The notes under the pieces: model-generated
Told to the model about the DNA's origin: nothing
Seen by the model: only the letters and a program-made list of their open reading frames with translations
Database searches by the model: none
Part shown: positions 46,459-54,871 of the stretch, in pieces
Layout of the letters: every line of letters starts with the position of its first letter
Numbering within the stretch: position 1 is the first letter of the stretch
Translations under genes and position numbers: made by a program
Source: Chloroflexota bacterium
GTDB taxonomy: Bacteria; Chloroflexota; Anaerolineae; J036; Brachytrichaceae
Direction: 5' to 3'
Length of the DNA: 61,256 nucleotides
Assembly (NCBI GenBank): GCA_023382055.1
Contig: JAMCQN010000011.1
Coordinates: 1-61,256 of the forward strand

Positions 46459-46543
46459 TAGGGCGGGTGGGAGTCGAACCCACACGCTACTTTCGTAGCA
46501 GAAGATTTTAAGTCTCCGGCGTCTGCCATTTCGCCACCGCCCC
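46459..46543 (-). tRNA. tRNA-Leu (UAA)
   Basis: Read on the minus strand, the 85-nt sequence folds as a class II tRNA. The acceptor stem is GGGGCGG with CCGCCCT (one G:U), and discriminator A. The anticodon stem GGAGA/TCTTC encloses the loop CTTAAAA, giving anticodon TAA. The long variable arm is GCTAC-GAAA-GTAGC, and the T arm is GTGGG-TTCGACT-CCCAC. CCA is not encoded. It is antisense to the surrounding plus-strand genes, standing alone. Confidence 0.97.
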
Positions 46544-46608
46544 AGGCCTGCAACCATGTGTTTCATGGGATCGCCCTGGAAATTGTAGCACGGAGAAGCC
46601 GCTTCAAC

Positions 46609-47871
46609 ATGCAGTCGGAATCATCGAAACGTCGCAATATCTATGCGCTGGCGGCCGAGAAGGCGGGCTTTTTCTTCGGCTTGTCGATGGCCGGGCCCTA
46701 TACAGTCTTGACGGCGCTGGCTGCTCAACTCACGACATCAGCCGTTGTCATCGGGTCTATTACAACCGTCTGGAATGGCGCGCTGTTCATTCCGGTGACG
46801 TTCGTCGCACGTTGGATTCGTGGCCATACAGAGCGGATGCCGATTATCCGCCGCGTGCTCTTCACGCGCGCTATCGCGTTCCCCTTGGTCGCAGTATGGT
46901 TGCTGCTGACGCGAGCCAGTAATCCCGCTTTGACGCTGATTGTTTTGATTGCTGGAATGCTGCTTTTCTGTCTGTCGGATGGCGCCAATTCGATTCCATA
47001 TGTCGATGTTGTCGCGCGCATCCTGAACGCACAGGAACGCGCGCGCATGACCTGGCAGGGAATGCTGGTTGGCGGTTTGCTGGGCATACTGGGCGGAGTG
47101 ATTGTGCAGATCGTGCTGACACCCGGTACGTTGACCTTCCCTGTGAACTTCGCGCTGTTGCTCGGAATGGCCGGCGTCGCTTTTCTCTCCGCCTGGCTAT
47201 TCATTTCACGCGTATCGGAGCGCGACGTACAGGCTAATCGCCCGCACACATTCGCTGAAGGCAGCCAGGACGGACCGAGGGCAGTGCGTACGATCTTCAG
47301 GCATGATGCCGTCTATCGAAGAATGCTGATCACCCGGTTCCTCACCAATACCGATCAGATGGCCGTGCCTTTTTACACGCTGTTCGCGCTTAACGTGCTT
47401 AAGATGGCGCCTGAAACGGTTGGCATCTTCGTGGCTTGTCAGACGCTGGGCAGCCTGATCGGTCCAGTGCTGTTTGGCTGGTTAGCGGAACGATCCGGCG
47501 CGCACCGCGTGATACAGGCAGGATCGTTGCTGCAACTGTTGACGCCCTTGTTGGGTTTGTTGGTTGCGATCCTCTGGAACCGGATTCCTGGTTTCGCCAA
47601 TATCATCGCCGTCGTATTTGTAATAACTGGTTTCAGCAACAGCGGCATGGCCCTGGGATACTACAACTATCTGCTGGATTTGTGCCCCGGCCATGACCGT
47701 CCGAACTATCTGGCTCTGCTCAGTATTGTCAGCGCGGCAGCCATGCTGGCGCCGCTCGCAGGCGGTTATATCGCGCAATCGATCTCTTATCCCGCTTTAT
47801 TCGCCATCACCGGTGTGCTGGTGGGTTCAGGCCTTGTTGTGGCCTTGTCGCTCCCTGATAAACGGCAGTAA
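46609..47871 (+). CDS. MFS transporter
   Basis: A 420-residue major facilitator protein with about twelve membrane helices, basic inter-helix loops and the typical N-terminus (MQSESSKRRNIYALAAEKAG). Recognisable parts are FFFGLSMAGPYTVLTALAAQ, GANSIPYVDVVARILNAQER (TM4-5 loop), and LITRFLTNTDQMAVPFYTLF at the second half. Substrate unknown. The ATG at 46609 is used since the earlier in-frame start lies next to the tRNA and adds unrelated residues. The MFS remnant at 17250-17509 may be of the same broad subfamily, but it is not a copy of this gene. Confidence 0.88.
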   Translation: MQSESSKRRNIYALAAEKAGFFFGLSMAGPYTVLTALAAQLTTSAVVIGSITTVWNGALFIPVTFVARWIRGHTERMPIIRRVLFTRAIAFPLVAVWLLLTRASNPALTLIVLIAGMLLFCLSDGANSIPYVDVVARILNAQERARMTWQGMLVGGLLGILGGVIVQIVLTPGTLTFPVNFALLLGMAGVAFLSAWLFISRVSERDVQANRPHTFAEGSQDGPRAVRTIFRHDAVYRRMLITRFLTNTDQMAVPFYTLFALNVLKMAPETVGIFVACQTLGSLIGPVLFGWLAERSGAHRVIQAGSLLQLLTPLLGLLVAILWNRIPGFANIIAVVFVITGFSNSGMALGYYNYLLDLCPGHDRPNYLALLSIVSAAAMLAPLAGGYIAQSISYPALFAITGVLVGSGLVVALSLPDKRQ

Positions 47872-47908
47872 CCGGGTTGGTTTAAGATAGGCGCTGGAGA
47901 TTAAACGC

Positions 47909-49069
47909 ATGAAAATTACGGATGTCAAAACCTATATCGCCGGCAATCCATGGAAGAACTGGGTATTCACGCGCGTTGAGACCGACGAAGGCGTGCATGG
48001 TATCGGTGAAGGCACGCTCAACGGTTTCGCCAAAACCGTTGAGGCTGCCATCCATGAATTGAAGCAGTTTGTGATCGGCGCCGACCCATTCAATGTCGAG
48101 ACGCACTCGCTTCGCTTATTCCGCGATGTGTATTCAGACGGCGGCCAGATACAGGGCAGCGCACTTGCTGCGATTGAATATGCCTGCTGGGACATCATGG
48201 GTAAAGTCACTAAGCAGCCTGTTTTCAACCTGCTGGGAGGGCGTGCACATGACCGGTTGCGCGTCTACGCCAACGGCTGGTATCGCGGCCCGCGCACGCC
48301 TGAGAGCTATTACGAAAAGGCCAAAGCCGTGGTTGGTCGCGGATATACCGCGCTGAAATTCGATCCGTTTGGACCGGCGTGGCGCGTTGTCGATCGCGAG
48401 GACTTCGCCCTGGCGCTTGACATCATCGCCGCAGTCCGCGACGCTGTCGGCCCGCATGTCGACATCCTTGTGGAAGGGCACAATCGCTTCAGTGTGCATA
48501 CAGCGCTCCAGTTTGCCGATGCGATGGCTAAGTACCAGCCGACCTGGTTCGAGACTCCTGTGCCGCCGCAGCGCATCTCCTCGATGGTCGCTGTGGCGCA
48601 ACGCAGCCCTGTCCCGATCGCATGCGGCGAAGACTATTACACTCGCGAGCAATTCAGCGAACTGTTGATGCACGATGCCGTGCACATCATCCAGCTTGAG
48701 CCCCAGTACCTGGGCATCACGGCTGCCAAGCAGGTCTGCGCCATGGTGCACGCCCACAATGGCGTTACCGCCCCGCACAGCGCCCAGGGGCCGCTCTGTT
48801 CGGTGGCCTGTGCGCACCTGAACACGTCGACGCCAAACTTCTTTATTCACGAGATATTTGACGACTTTAACGATGACTGGAGCCAGGATATATTGACGAA
48901 CCCGGTCAAGGTCGTGGATGGTTATATCACGCTGGGCGGCGACCTGCCGGGGTGGGGCGCCGATCTCAATTACGAGGAAATCGCGAAGCACCCTTATAAC
49001 CCGAACAACTTCCTGCCGCTATTCCGCCAGGGCTGGGAGCGCCGCAAGCCGGTTGATCGAGCCGCCTAA
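47909..49069 (+). CDS. Enolase-superfamily sugar-acid dehydratase (galactonate/mandelate-racemase type)
   Basis: A 386-residue member of the mandelate racemase/galactonate dehydratase group; likely dehydrates a sugar acid to a 2-keto-3-deoxy acid. N-terminal capping domain: ITDVKTYIAGNPWKNWVFTR, GIGEGTLNGFAKTVEAAI. Barrel domain: FNLLGGRAHDRLRVYANGW, YTALKFDPFGPAWR, metal ligands in DILVEGHNRFS, WFETPVPPQ and IACGEDYYTR, and the catalytic His in VTAPHSAQGPLCSVACAH, the GalD/ManD-like pattern. Substrate cannot be fixed by eye. Followed by an SDR, a GT-C protein and an isomerase on the same strand. Confidence 0.9.
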   Translation: MKITDVKTYIAGNPWKNWVFTRVETDEGVHGIGEGTLNGFAKTVEAAIHELKQFVIGADPFNVETHSLRLFRDVYSDGGQIQGSALAAIEYACWDIMGKVTKQPVFNLLGGRAHDRLRVYANGWYRGPRTPESYYEKAKAVVGRGYTALKFDPFGPAWRVVDREDFALALDIIAAVRDAVGPHVDILVEGHNRFSVHTALQFADAMAKYQPTWFETPVPPQRISSMVAVAQRSPVPIACGEDYYTREQFSELLMHDAVHIIQLEPQYLGITAAKQVCAMVHAHNGVTAPHSAQGPLCSVACAHLNTSTPNFFIHEIFDDFNDDWSQDILTNPVKVVDGYITLGGDLPGWGADLNYEEIAKHPYNPNNFLPLFRQGWERRKPVDRAA

Positions 49070-49142
49070 GTTCTACCGGATGAAGAGCAACTGTGGTAAC
49101 ACTGGCTGACGTGTTCCGATGATACTACGATCAGGACATCCA

Positions 49143-49958
49143 ATGATATCGAGTGACGCCATGCTCTCTGCACAGACTGCCAGATTCAAGGGTAAGGTCG
49201 CAGTGATTACCGGAGGCGCCCAGGGGTTGGGTGAAGGGTTTGCCTTGCGTTTCGCACGTGAGGGTGCTGATGTAGTGGTTATCGATTTACAGCATGAGCT
49301 TTGTGAGCAGGTTGCCGCTCGACTGTGCGATGACTGCGGCGTTGACGCTGTGGCGATTTCCACGAGTGTGGCTGACCCCGATGCTATTGGGCAGGCTATC
49401 AGGCAGATCACCGGACGCTTTGGCCATATTGATATCTGGGTCAACAATGCCGGCATCTATCGTGGCACCGCCATGGAAGAGCTATCGATGCAGGAATGGC
49501 AGATGATGCTCGACGTGAACTACACCGGTGTGTTTGTGTGCACGAAGTCCGTTGCGCCGGTGATGAAAGCGCAGGCTTACGGCCGCATCATCAACATGAG
49601 CAGCATCGCAGGGCGTACCGGTTTCAAGAATAGCCTGGCGTACTGTAGCAACAAAGCGGCGGTGATTGGTCTGACGCGGGCTTCGGCAATGGATCTCGCG
49701 CCGTATGGCATTACGGTCAACGCGGTCTGCCCGGGCACCATCATGACCGACATGATACGCAAAGTAGACGCCGATATCTGCAAAAACGAAGGCTGGCCGG
49801 TCGGAACGCATATCACGAACAAGGAAACCCAGATCCCGATGAAACGTCTGGGCAGCGTCGAAGATGTAGCCGGTGTGGTTGCTTTTCTGGCATCGGATGA
49901 TTCTTCATTTGTCACGGGGCAGGCTATCGAAGTCGATGGCGGCGAACTGTTGATCTAA
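49143..49958 (+). CDS. Short-chain dehydrogenase/reductase (SDR)
   Basis: Classical SDR of 271 residues. Cofactor motif GKVAVITGGAQGLGEGFALR (TGxxxGxG), NNAG-equivalent in IDIWVNNAGIYRG, catalytic Ser in INMSSIAGRTG, YxxxK in LAYCSNKAAVIGLTRASAMD, and the C-terminal DDSSFVTGQAIEVDGGELLI. The start at 49143 follows an AGGA site; later Met49161 is possible. It lies 73 nt after the dehydratase and 1 nt before the GT-C gene, so is likely part of a sugar or polyol oxidation cluster. Confidence 0.9.
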   Translation: MISSDAMLSAQTARFKGKVAVITGGAQGLGEGFALRFAREGADVVVIDLQHELCEQVAARLCDDCGVDAVAISTSVADPDAIGQAIRQITGRFGHIDIWVNNAGIYRGTAMEELSMQEWQMMLDVNYTGVFVCTKSVAPVMKAQAYGRIINMSSIAGRTGFKNSLAYCSNKAAVIGLTRASAMDLAPYGITVNAVCPGTIMTDMIRKVDADICKNEGWPVGTHITNKETQIPMKRLGSVEDVAGVVAFLASDDSSFVTGQAIEVDGGELLI

Positions 49959-49959
49959 T

Positions 49960-52314
49960 GTGACCGCATCAAACCGGTACCAACCGGTGTTCGTGCTCCT
50001 GGTGTTCGCGCTGATCGGAGCGTTCGTCGCCTATTTCCTGCGCGACCTGCGTTTCGACGACCCATACATCACCTATCGCTACGCCGAAAACCTGGCGACC
50101 GGACAGGGCTTCCGGTTTAACCCGGGCGAAGCCACGCTCATTACGACTGCGCCGCTGTATGCCTTGTTACTGGCAGGCTTGCGCGTCCTGGGTGCGGATA
50201 TCCCACGTACCAGTTTCGTGATTGGCGTGGTAAGTATTATTGGCTCAGCCTGGATGTTATATCTGCTGGGTCGTCGCCAGAAGCTGGAGTTGGCGGGTTT
50301 TGTGGGTGGCCTTGTTCTGCTGGCCTTCCCGCTGACCTGGCTGACGTTGGGATTTGAAACACCTTTATTCTTCTTTGTAAGCCTGTTGACCTTTCTGGCC
50401 TGCGCTGACAGTAAACCCGCCCTGGCCGGTGCTGCTGCAGGAATTGCACTGGGACTGCGGGGTGATGGTTTCATTATCCTGGCCGTGGCGATGCTATTCG
50501 CGCTCTATCAGAACGCATTGCGCGAGCGGCGCAAGGATAAGCACCCGCAGTTGTCGATTTCGCGGCTGAAGCAATACCTGCGCGAACCACTGCTGATCAT
50601 GACGGTCGCACTCATGATCTACGCGCCGTTTGCGATCTGGCTCACATTGCAGTTTGGATCGCCCCTGCCATCGACACTGCAGACGAAATCCGCCCAGGCC
50701 ATCTCCGGGCTAACGGGTTTTTACCCGCATACGAGTTACATGGAGGGCGGCTGGCTGCTGATACGTGCATTGCTCATGCAGAGCCCGGGAGCTACATTAC
50801 TGTTCATCGCTGCCCTGGTTGGAGCCGCGTTCATGGTGCGTCGTCGCCTGCTCGTGATATCCATTCCCGTTGTCTGGGCAGTGGGGCAACTGGCTGGCTA
50901 TACGCTACTGGGTGTAGCGCCGTACGTGTGGTACTACGCGCCTGTTGTTCCGGGCCTGGCGGTGTTGATCGGCCTGGGCGTCGAATGGCTGTGGCGCTTC
51001 ACCTCATCCCGCGCCTGGCTACGCATCGGGTTAACTGGTGCCTTCGTGTGTGGTATTGCCGCTACTGAACTCATCGCAGTGTTGCCGATCGCGAATGTTC
51101 TGGCTGGGGCGACACCACCGCCGCCAACTGATCTGCGCGCCAAACTCATGCCTGAAACGAAGGTCGATATCTACGAACGCGTAGGGCGCTGGATGAACGA
51201 CCACACGCCGGTGACTGCCACCCTCGGCGTCACTGAATTGGGTGTAATGGGTTACTACGCCCACCGCCACACCATAGATTTCCTGGGATTGACACAACTA
51301 GCCTATCTGGCTGCTGTTCGCCATGGCGACTATCTGCAGGCGCTATTGCGCGAGCAGCCGGACTACGTTGCTTTGACCAGCGTCAATGCGATTTATGACT
51401 TTGACCCGCAGCGCGCATCGTGGTTTACTGCGCTGTACACGCCGGTGATCTCCTTTGACGATAGCCGGTTCTGGGGCGCGCCCATCACGATCTGGCACAG
51501 AAGCCAGCCCGCTATCCCGACAGACGTTCTACTCGATGATTCGATACACGACATTGGCGCTGGCTGGAAGATAACGGCAATCGCGGCCAGCACACGATCG
51601 GTTCAGGCAGGCAAGCCGCTCATCGTGCGTGTCAGACTGCAGGCCGGGCAACCCGCCGGTATGCGCACACTCCGGCTGCAGCCTGTGCTGATCAGCGGCG
51701 GAGATGGTTTACCGGTGAGCAGCCGCCTGATCTACACGGGGCAGTGGCGCACTGGTGAACAGGACTGGGTCGATTTCCCAATCCTGGCGCCCGATAAGCC
51801 TGCAAAAGGCGGTTATGTGCTTGAGACAGGCTGGCTGGAAAACGGCTCGCCGGTGCGCGCCGGTCTGCTGAAGGTGGCGTTGGGTGCGTCGCTCGATGCG
51901 GACGCAACGATAGCGCCGCTGAGCAAAGGCGTTGGCGTTGCACTGTTAGGCGCGCCAGTTCCTGCCTGTATCGGGGCGACAACGCCGGTCACGATTACCT
52001 GGATTGGCGGCGCCATGAACCGCATCGCATACACGGCGTTTGTTCAGTTGCGCGCAGGCGACCGCACGGTCGCGCAGGCGGATGCACCCCCCAGGGCCGG
52101 CGCCTATCCGACCGTAATCTGGTCGCCCGCTGAGGTAATTCCCGATGTGCATCAGTTGAAAATCAGCAGCGATGTGGTCGCCGGCAACTACGCACTGGTT
52201 GTCGGGCTGTACAACCCGGTTGACGATGCCCGCTGGGCGGTCGATCCCTCGCCGTATCGCACGCTTGATGGCGGGGTGAGTATTGGCACGATCTCTGTGC
52301 AACAGTGTCCGTAA
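49960..52314 (+). CDS. GT-C family (GT39-like) membrane glycosyltransferase with C-terminal beta modules
   Basis: A 784-residue membrane protein starting with GTG one nt after the SDR stop. After TM1 it has FLRDLRFDDPYITYRYAENL and GQGFRFNPGE, the catalytic-loop form DDxYIxYRYA seen in many GT-C proteins. About ten to twelve helices extend to residue ~410. Two beta-rich C-terminal modules follow; the last includes VTITWIGGAMN, AYTAFVQLRAGDRTVAQADA, PTVIWSPAEVIPDVHQLKI and GNYALVVGLYNPVDDARW. Its tight placement inside a sugar-acid cluster is odd. Confidence 0.83.
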   Translation: MTASNRYQPVFVLLVFALIGAFVAYFLRDLRFDDPYITYRYAENLATGQGFRFNPGEATLITTAPLYALLLAGLRVLGADIPRTSFVIGVVSIIGSAWMLYLLGRRQKLELAGFVGGLVLLAFPLTWLTLGFETPLFFFVSLLTFLACADSKPALAGAAAGIALGLRGDGFIILAVAMLFALYQNALRERRKDKHPQLSISRLKQYLREPLLIMTVALMIYAPFAIWLTLQFGSPLPSTLQTKSAQAISGLTGFYPHTSYMEGGWLLIRALLMQSPGATLLFIAALVGAAFMVRRRLLVISIPVVWAVGQLAGYTLLGVAPYVWYYAPVVPGLAVLIGLGVEWLWRFTSSRAWLRIGLTGAFVCGIAATELIAVLPIANVLAGATPPPPTDLRAKLMPETKVDIYERVGRWMNDHTPVTATLGVTELGVMGYYAHRHTIDFLGLTQLAYLAAVRHGDYLQALLREQPDYVALTSVNAIYDFDPQRASWFTALYTPVISFDDSRFWGAPITIWHRSQPAIPTDVLLDDSIHDIGAGWKITAIAASTRSVQAGKPLIVRVRLQAGQPAGMRTLRLQPVLISGGDGLPVSSRLIYTGQWRTGEQDWVDFPILAPDKPAKGGYVLETGWLENGSPVRAGLLKVALGASLDADATIAPLSKGVGVALLGAPVPACIGATTPVTITWIGGAMNRIAYTAFVQLRAGDRTVAQADAPPRAGAYPTVIWSPAEVIPDVHQLKISSDVVAGNYALVVGLYNPVDDARWAVDPSPYRTLDGGVSIGTISVQQCP

Positions 52315-52335
52315 ACAGGCAATGGTGAAAGTCCG

Positions 52336-53184
52336 ATGATTTATACCGGCTACATTGATTTCTGGTTCCAGGATGTCCCGCTTGTCGAACGTGTCGCCCG
52401 GTTTGCACGACTGGGCATTCGGCCAATCGACATATGGATGTGGCGCAGCAATGGCGCAGTGCTGATGGATGATGTTGCGGCCGCGTGCCGTGAGAGCGGT
52501 TGCTACATCAATTCCACTTTTGACGAATCAGCCGGATCGTTGACGGATGCCAACGACCACGCGCACTGCATTGATGCGTGGGCGGAGTCGCTGGAACTGG
52601 CGCAGCGCTGGGGCGTGAAGCATCTGTTTATATTCAGCGAACAGATCGATCCGTTTATGCCGCCGGCCGGCGTGACCAGCGACATCAACGGGTGGAGCAG
52701 GCATCCCAGCCGCAACTACTCGCCGGAAGAGAAATACGCTAACTTCCTGGCAGGCGTCTCGCGCGTCATGGAACTGGTAGAGAAGACGGACGTCGTCGTG
52801 TGGCTCGAAGCGCTTAACACCTACCACCTGCAAGGCCCGATCACGATCCACACGCACGCACTGGCAGCCGACGCCGTAAGGCGGATAAACCATCCGCAGT
52901 TCCGTATGACGTTTGACTGCTATCATCAGCAGCGCACCGCCGGCAACCTGATCTATGGCCTGAACGAGTATCGCGGCTTGTATGATTCGGTGCATGTGGG
53001 CGATGTCCCCACGCGGCAGGAACCGGGCACAGGCGAGATCAACTTCCTGAATATCGCGCGGACTCTGAAGGCGCTCAACTACGATGCGGATGGGCGCGGT
53101 CTGATCGGACTGGAGTTTGCGCCTTCTACAAACGAAGCAGAAGCGCTGGCGCGCGTACGGCGCTTATTCGAGGATGATTCGTAA
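52336..53184 (+). CDS. Sugar phosphate isomerase/epimerase family (hydroxypyruvate-isomerase-like) TIM barrel
   Basis: A 282-residue AP-endonuclease-2-like TIM barrel. The metal ligands of Hyi/xylose-isomerase-like enzymes are visible: Glu in VVVWLEALNTYHL, Asp and His in FRMTFDCYHQQRTAGNLI, His/Asp in DSVHVGDVPTRQEPGTGEIN and Glu in LIGLEFAPSTNE. VHVGDVPTRQEPGTGEIN is the typical Hyi loop. Likely interconverts a hydroxypyruvate/tartronate semialdehyde-type or related sugar acid. It starts 21 nt after the GT-C gene. Confidence 0.9.
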   Translation: MIYTGYIDFWFQDVPLVERVARFARLGIRPIDIWMWRSNGAVLMDDVAAACRESGCYINSTFDESAGSLTDANDHAHCIDAWAESLELAQRWGVKHLFIFSEQIDPFMPPAGVTSDINGWSRHPSRNYSPEEKYANFLAGVSRVMELVEKTDVVVWLEALNTYHLQGPITIHTHALAADAVRRINHPQFRMTFDCYHQQRTAGNLIYGLNEYRGLYDSVHVGDVPTRQEPGTGEINFLNIARTLKALNYDADGRGLIGLEFAPSTNEAEALARVRRLFEDDS

Positions 53185-53386
53185 CCGATGCAACTAAACA
53201 ACACTCGCAACAGGCATAACCGACGGGGACTGCAAATGGCTCATATGGTCAGATGACGTGTCCCCATGTGATTTTGGCTTATCTTTCCAGCACTTTAGCT
53301 GTTATGCTGTAAAATCGCAATGTTAGCCATTAGCCATATTGTGGCGTCCAGCATTTATCTCAAACGCGCTCAGAGGGTAAACAAAG

Positions 53387-53887
53387 ATGGATAAGGGATA
53401 CACGCGAAGAGAATTTTTAAGATCGTCGATGCTTATAGGGGGGCTGGGGATTGCGTCAATATTCCTTGCGGCCTGTGGAGGCGCCGGCGGCGGAGCTGCT
53501 GCCGCGACAGCCGTGCCGAGCGGCCCCCCTGTAACCTTTGACCTCTCATCCGGCGACAGTATTGAGTTTTCCAATAACAAACTGGAAGCCGCTGCCGGTT
53601 CGAAGATAACGGTCAACCTGACGAACAAATCGGCCAACAGCACTTTTAACTGGGTCTTAGCTAAGCCCGGCAAAATGCTTGCTGTCGTGACGAATGCATC
53701 TACTGAAACCGATGCGAACGGTTACCTGAAACCTAATGATGCTAATGTCATCGCTCATACGGAACTGGTAAAGCCCGGACAAAAGGGCAGCGTGACTTTC
53801 GATGCGCCACCGCCCGGTGAATACCAGTTTTTCTGTACAGTCCCGGGCTATTACACCCGGATGAATGGAACCTTGACAATCAAGTAA
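53387..53887 (+). CDS. Cupredoxin-fold lipoprotein lacking both His copper ligands
   Basis: A 166-residue exported protein: RREFLRSS Tat-like motif, hydrophobic segment and lipobox with Cys30 (SIFLAAC), so lipid-anchored. The rest resembles auracyanin-like cupredoxins: VTFDLSSGDSIEFSNNKLEA, ITVNLTNKSANSTFNWVLAK, PPGEYQFFCTVPGYYTRMNG TL. In auracyanin the ligands are His in -HNWVL, Cys in CTFPGHY, that His, and a Met. Here the first His position is Phe87 and the second Tyr155; Cys150 and Met159 remain. It therefore probably does not bind copper in the usual type-1 manner. Transcribed alone; bidirectional terminator follows. Confidence 0.87.
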   Translation: MDKGYTRREFLRSSMLIGGLGIASIFLAACGGAGGGAAAATAVPSGPPVTFDLSSGDSIEFSNNKLEAAAGSKITVNLTNKSANSTFNWVLAKPGKMLAVVTNASTETDANGYLKPNDANVIAHTELVKPGQKGSVTFDAPPPGEYQFFCTVPGYYTRMNGTLTIK

Positions 53888-53907
53888 GGTATGAAGCACT
53901 CATAAAC

Positions 53908-53935
53908 AAAAAGCCCATCATGTGATGGGCTTTTT
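53908..53935. terminator. Bidirectional rho-independent terminator
   Basis: AAAAAGCCCATCA and its exact complement TGATGGGCTTTTT are separated by 2 nt. The A-run on one side and T-run on the other make it work in both directions. It serves the cupredoxin gene (plus) and the ABC permease operon (minus), whose stops lie 20 and 17 nt away. Confidence 0.93.
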
Positions 53936-53952
53936 GTATGCAATGTAATGAT

Positions 53953-54861
53953 CTACGTTGCTGCGCGTTCCGATTCGGGATCCAGCGCGTCGCGAACGCC
54001 GTCGCCAAAGAACGAAAAACCAATGATGATTACGATGATGATGAGCGTAGGTATGATGCCCATGTAGATATAACTGGACACATACTGACCTGCATCGGCA
54101 AGCATCTTTCCCCAACTGGGCACAGGATCGTTAATACCGCGTCCAAGGAAACTCAGACCTGCCTCCCCCACGATATAACCCGGAACTGCGAAGCTGATAA
54201 AAACCAGCAACGGATTGAGGATGTTGGGGAACATATGCCTGCGGGCGATGAACGGTATGCTTGCTCCCAGCGCTTTGGAAGCCTCCATAAATTCCAGGTT
54301 CTTGTATGCCAGAACCTGGGCGCGCACCAAACGCACCCAGCCCGGCCAGCCGAGAATGGCTAATGCAAATGTGACATTGAATATGCCATTCCCCAGTAAT
54401 GTCATGATCAATATCTGGAATAGCAGGCCAGGCATCGAACCAACAATTTCGATAACCCGATTAACCACATAATCGATCACGCCGCCATACCATCCCGATA
54501 GAAAACCAAGCACCAGGCCAATGATCAGGCAGAATGTCGTCGCGCTGATGCTGACGATAAGGCTGGTGTTGGCGCCCCATATTACCCTGCTGAGAAGGTC
54601 GCGCCCAACATCATCTGTGCCAAGAATATGACCGGGTAAAGTGCCTGGAGCATAAAAAACCTGGATGCTGGTTTTGTCGTAGGGATATGGCGATATCTGC
54701 GGCGCGAAAATCCCCGTGAAGAAGAATATCGCGACAATCACTACGCCAACCCGCGCCAGTTTATGGTGCTTAAAACGTCTGAATGCAAGCTGAAAAGGCG
54801 TAAGCGGCTTATAAGCCTGTTCTATTGGTTGCTGGATCTTATTGAGTGTTTGTGCTGTCAT
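53953..54861 (-). CDS. Peptide/nickel-type ABC transporter permease (DppC/OppC family)
   Basis: Inner-membrane permease, 302 residues, six helices, with a soluble N-terminus of about 35 residues. Segments are FRRFKHHKLARVGVVIVAIF, GHILGTDDVGRDLLSRVIWG, the ATPase-docking EAA loop MEASKALGASIPFIARRHMF, and PGYIVGEAGLSFLGRGINDP with PSWGKMLADA, all DppC marks. It follows the DppB gene by 10 nt. No dppD/dppF ATPase is in the window. Confidence 0.93.
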   Translation of the reverse strand: MTAQTLNKIQQPIEQAYKPLTPFQLAFRRFKHHKLARVGVVIVAIFFFTGIFAPQISPYPYDKTSIQVFYAPGTLPGHILGTDDVGRDLLSRVIWGANTSLIVSISATTFCLIIGLVLGFLSGWYGGVIDYVVNRVIEIVGSMPGLLFQILIMTLLGNGIFNVTFALAILGWPGWVRLVRAQVLAYKNLEFMEASKALGASIPFIARRHMFPNILNPLLVFISFAVPGYIVGEAGLSFLGRGINDPVPSWGKMLADAGQYVSSYIYMGIIPTLIIIVIIIGFSFFGDGVRDALDPESERAAT

Positions 54862-54871
54862 CGTCGTTTGG

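Noticed and set aside
53210..53290. GGGGAC / GTCCCC pairing upstream of the cupredoxin gene as a transposon end or terminator
   Set aside because: Only six pairs with a ~30-nt interior, no direct repeats flanking, and no transposase; too weak to call.
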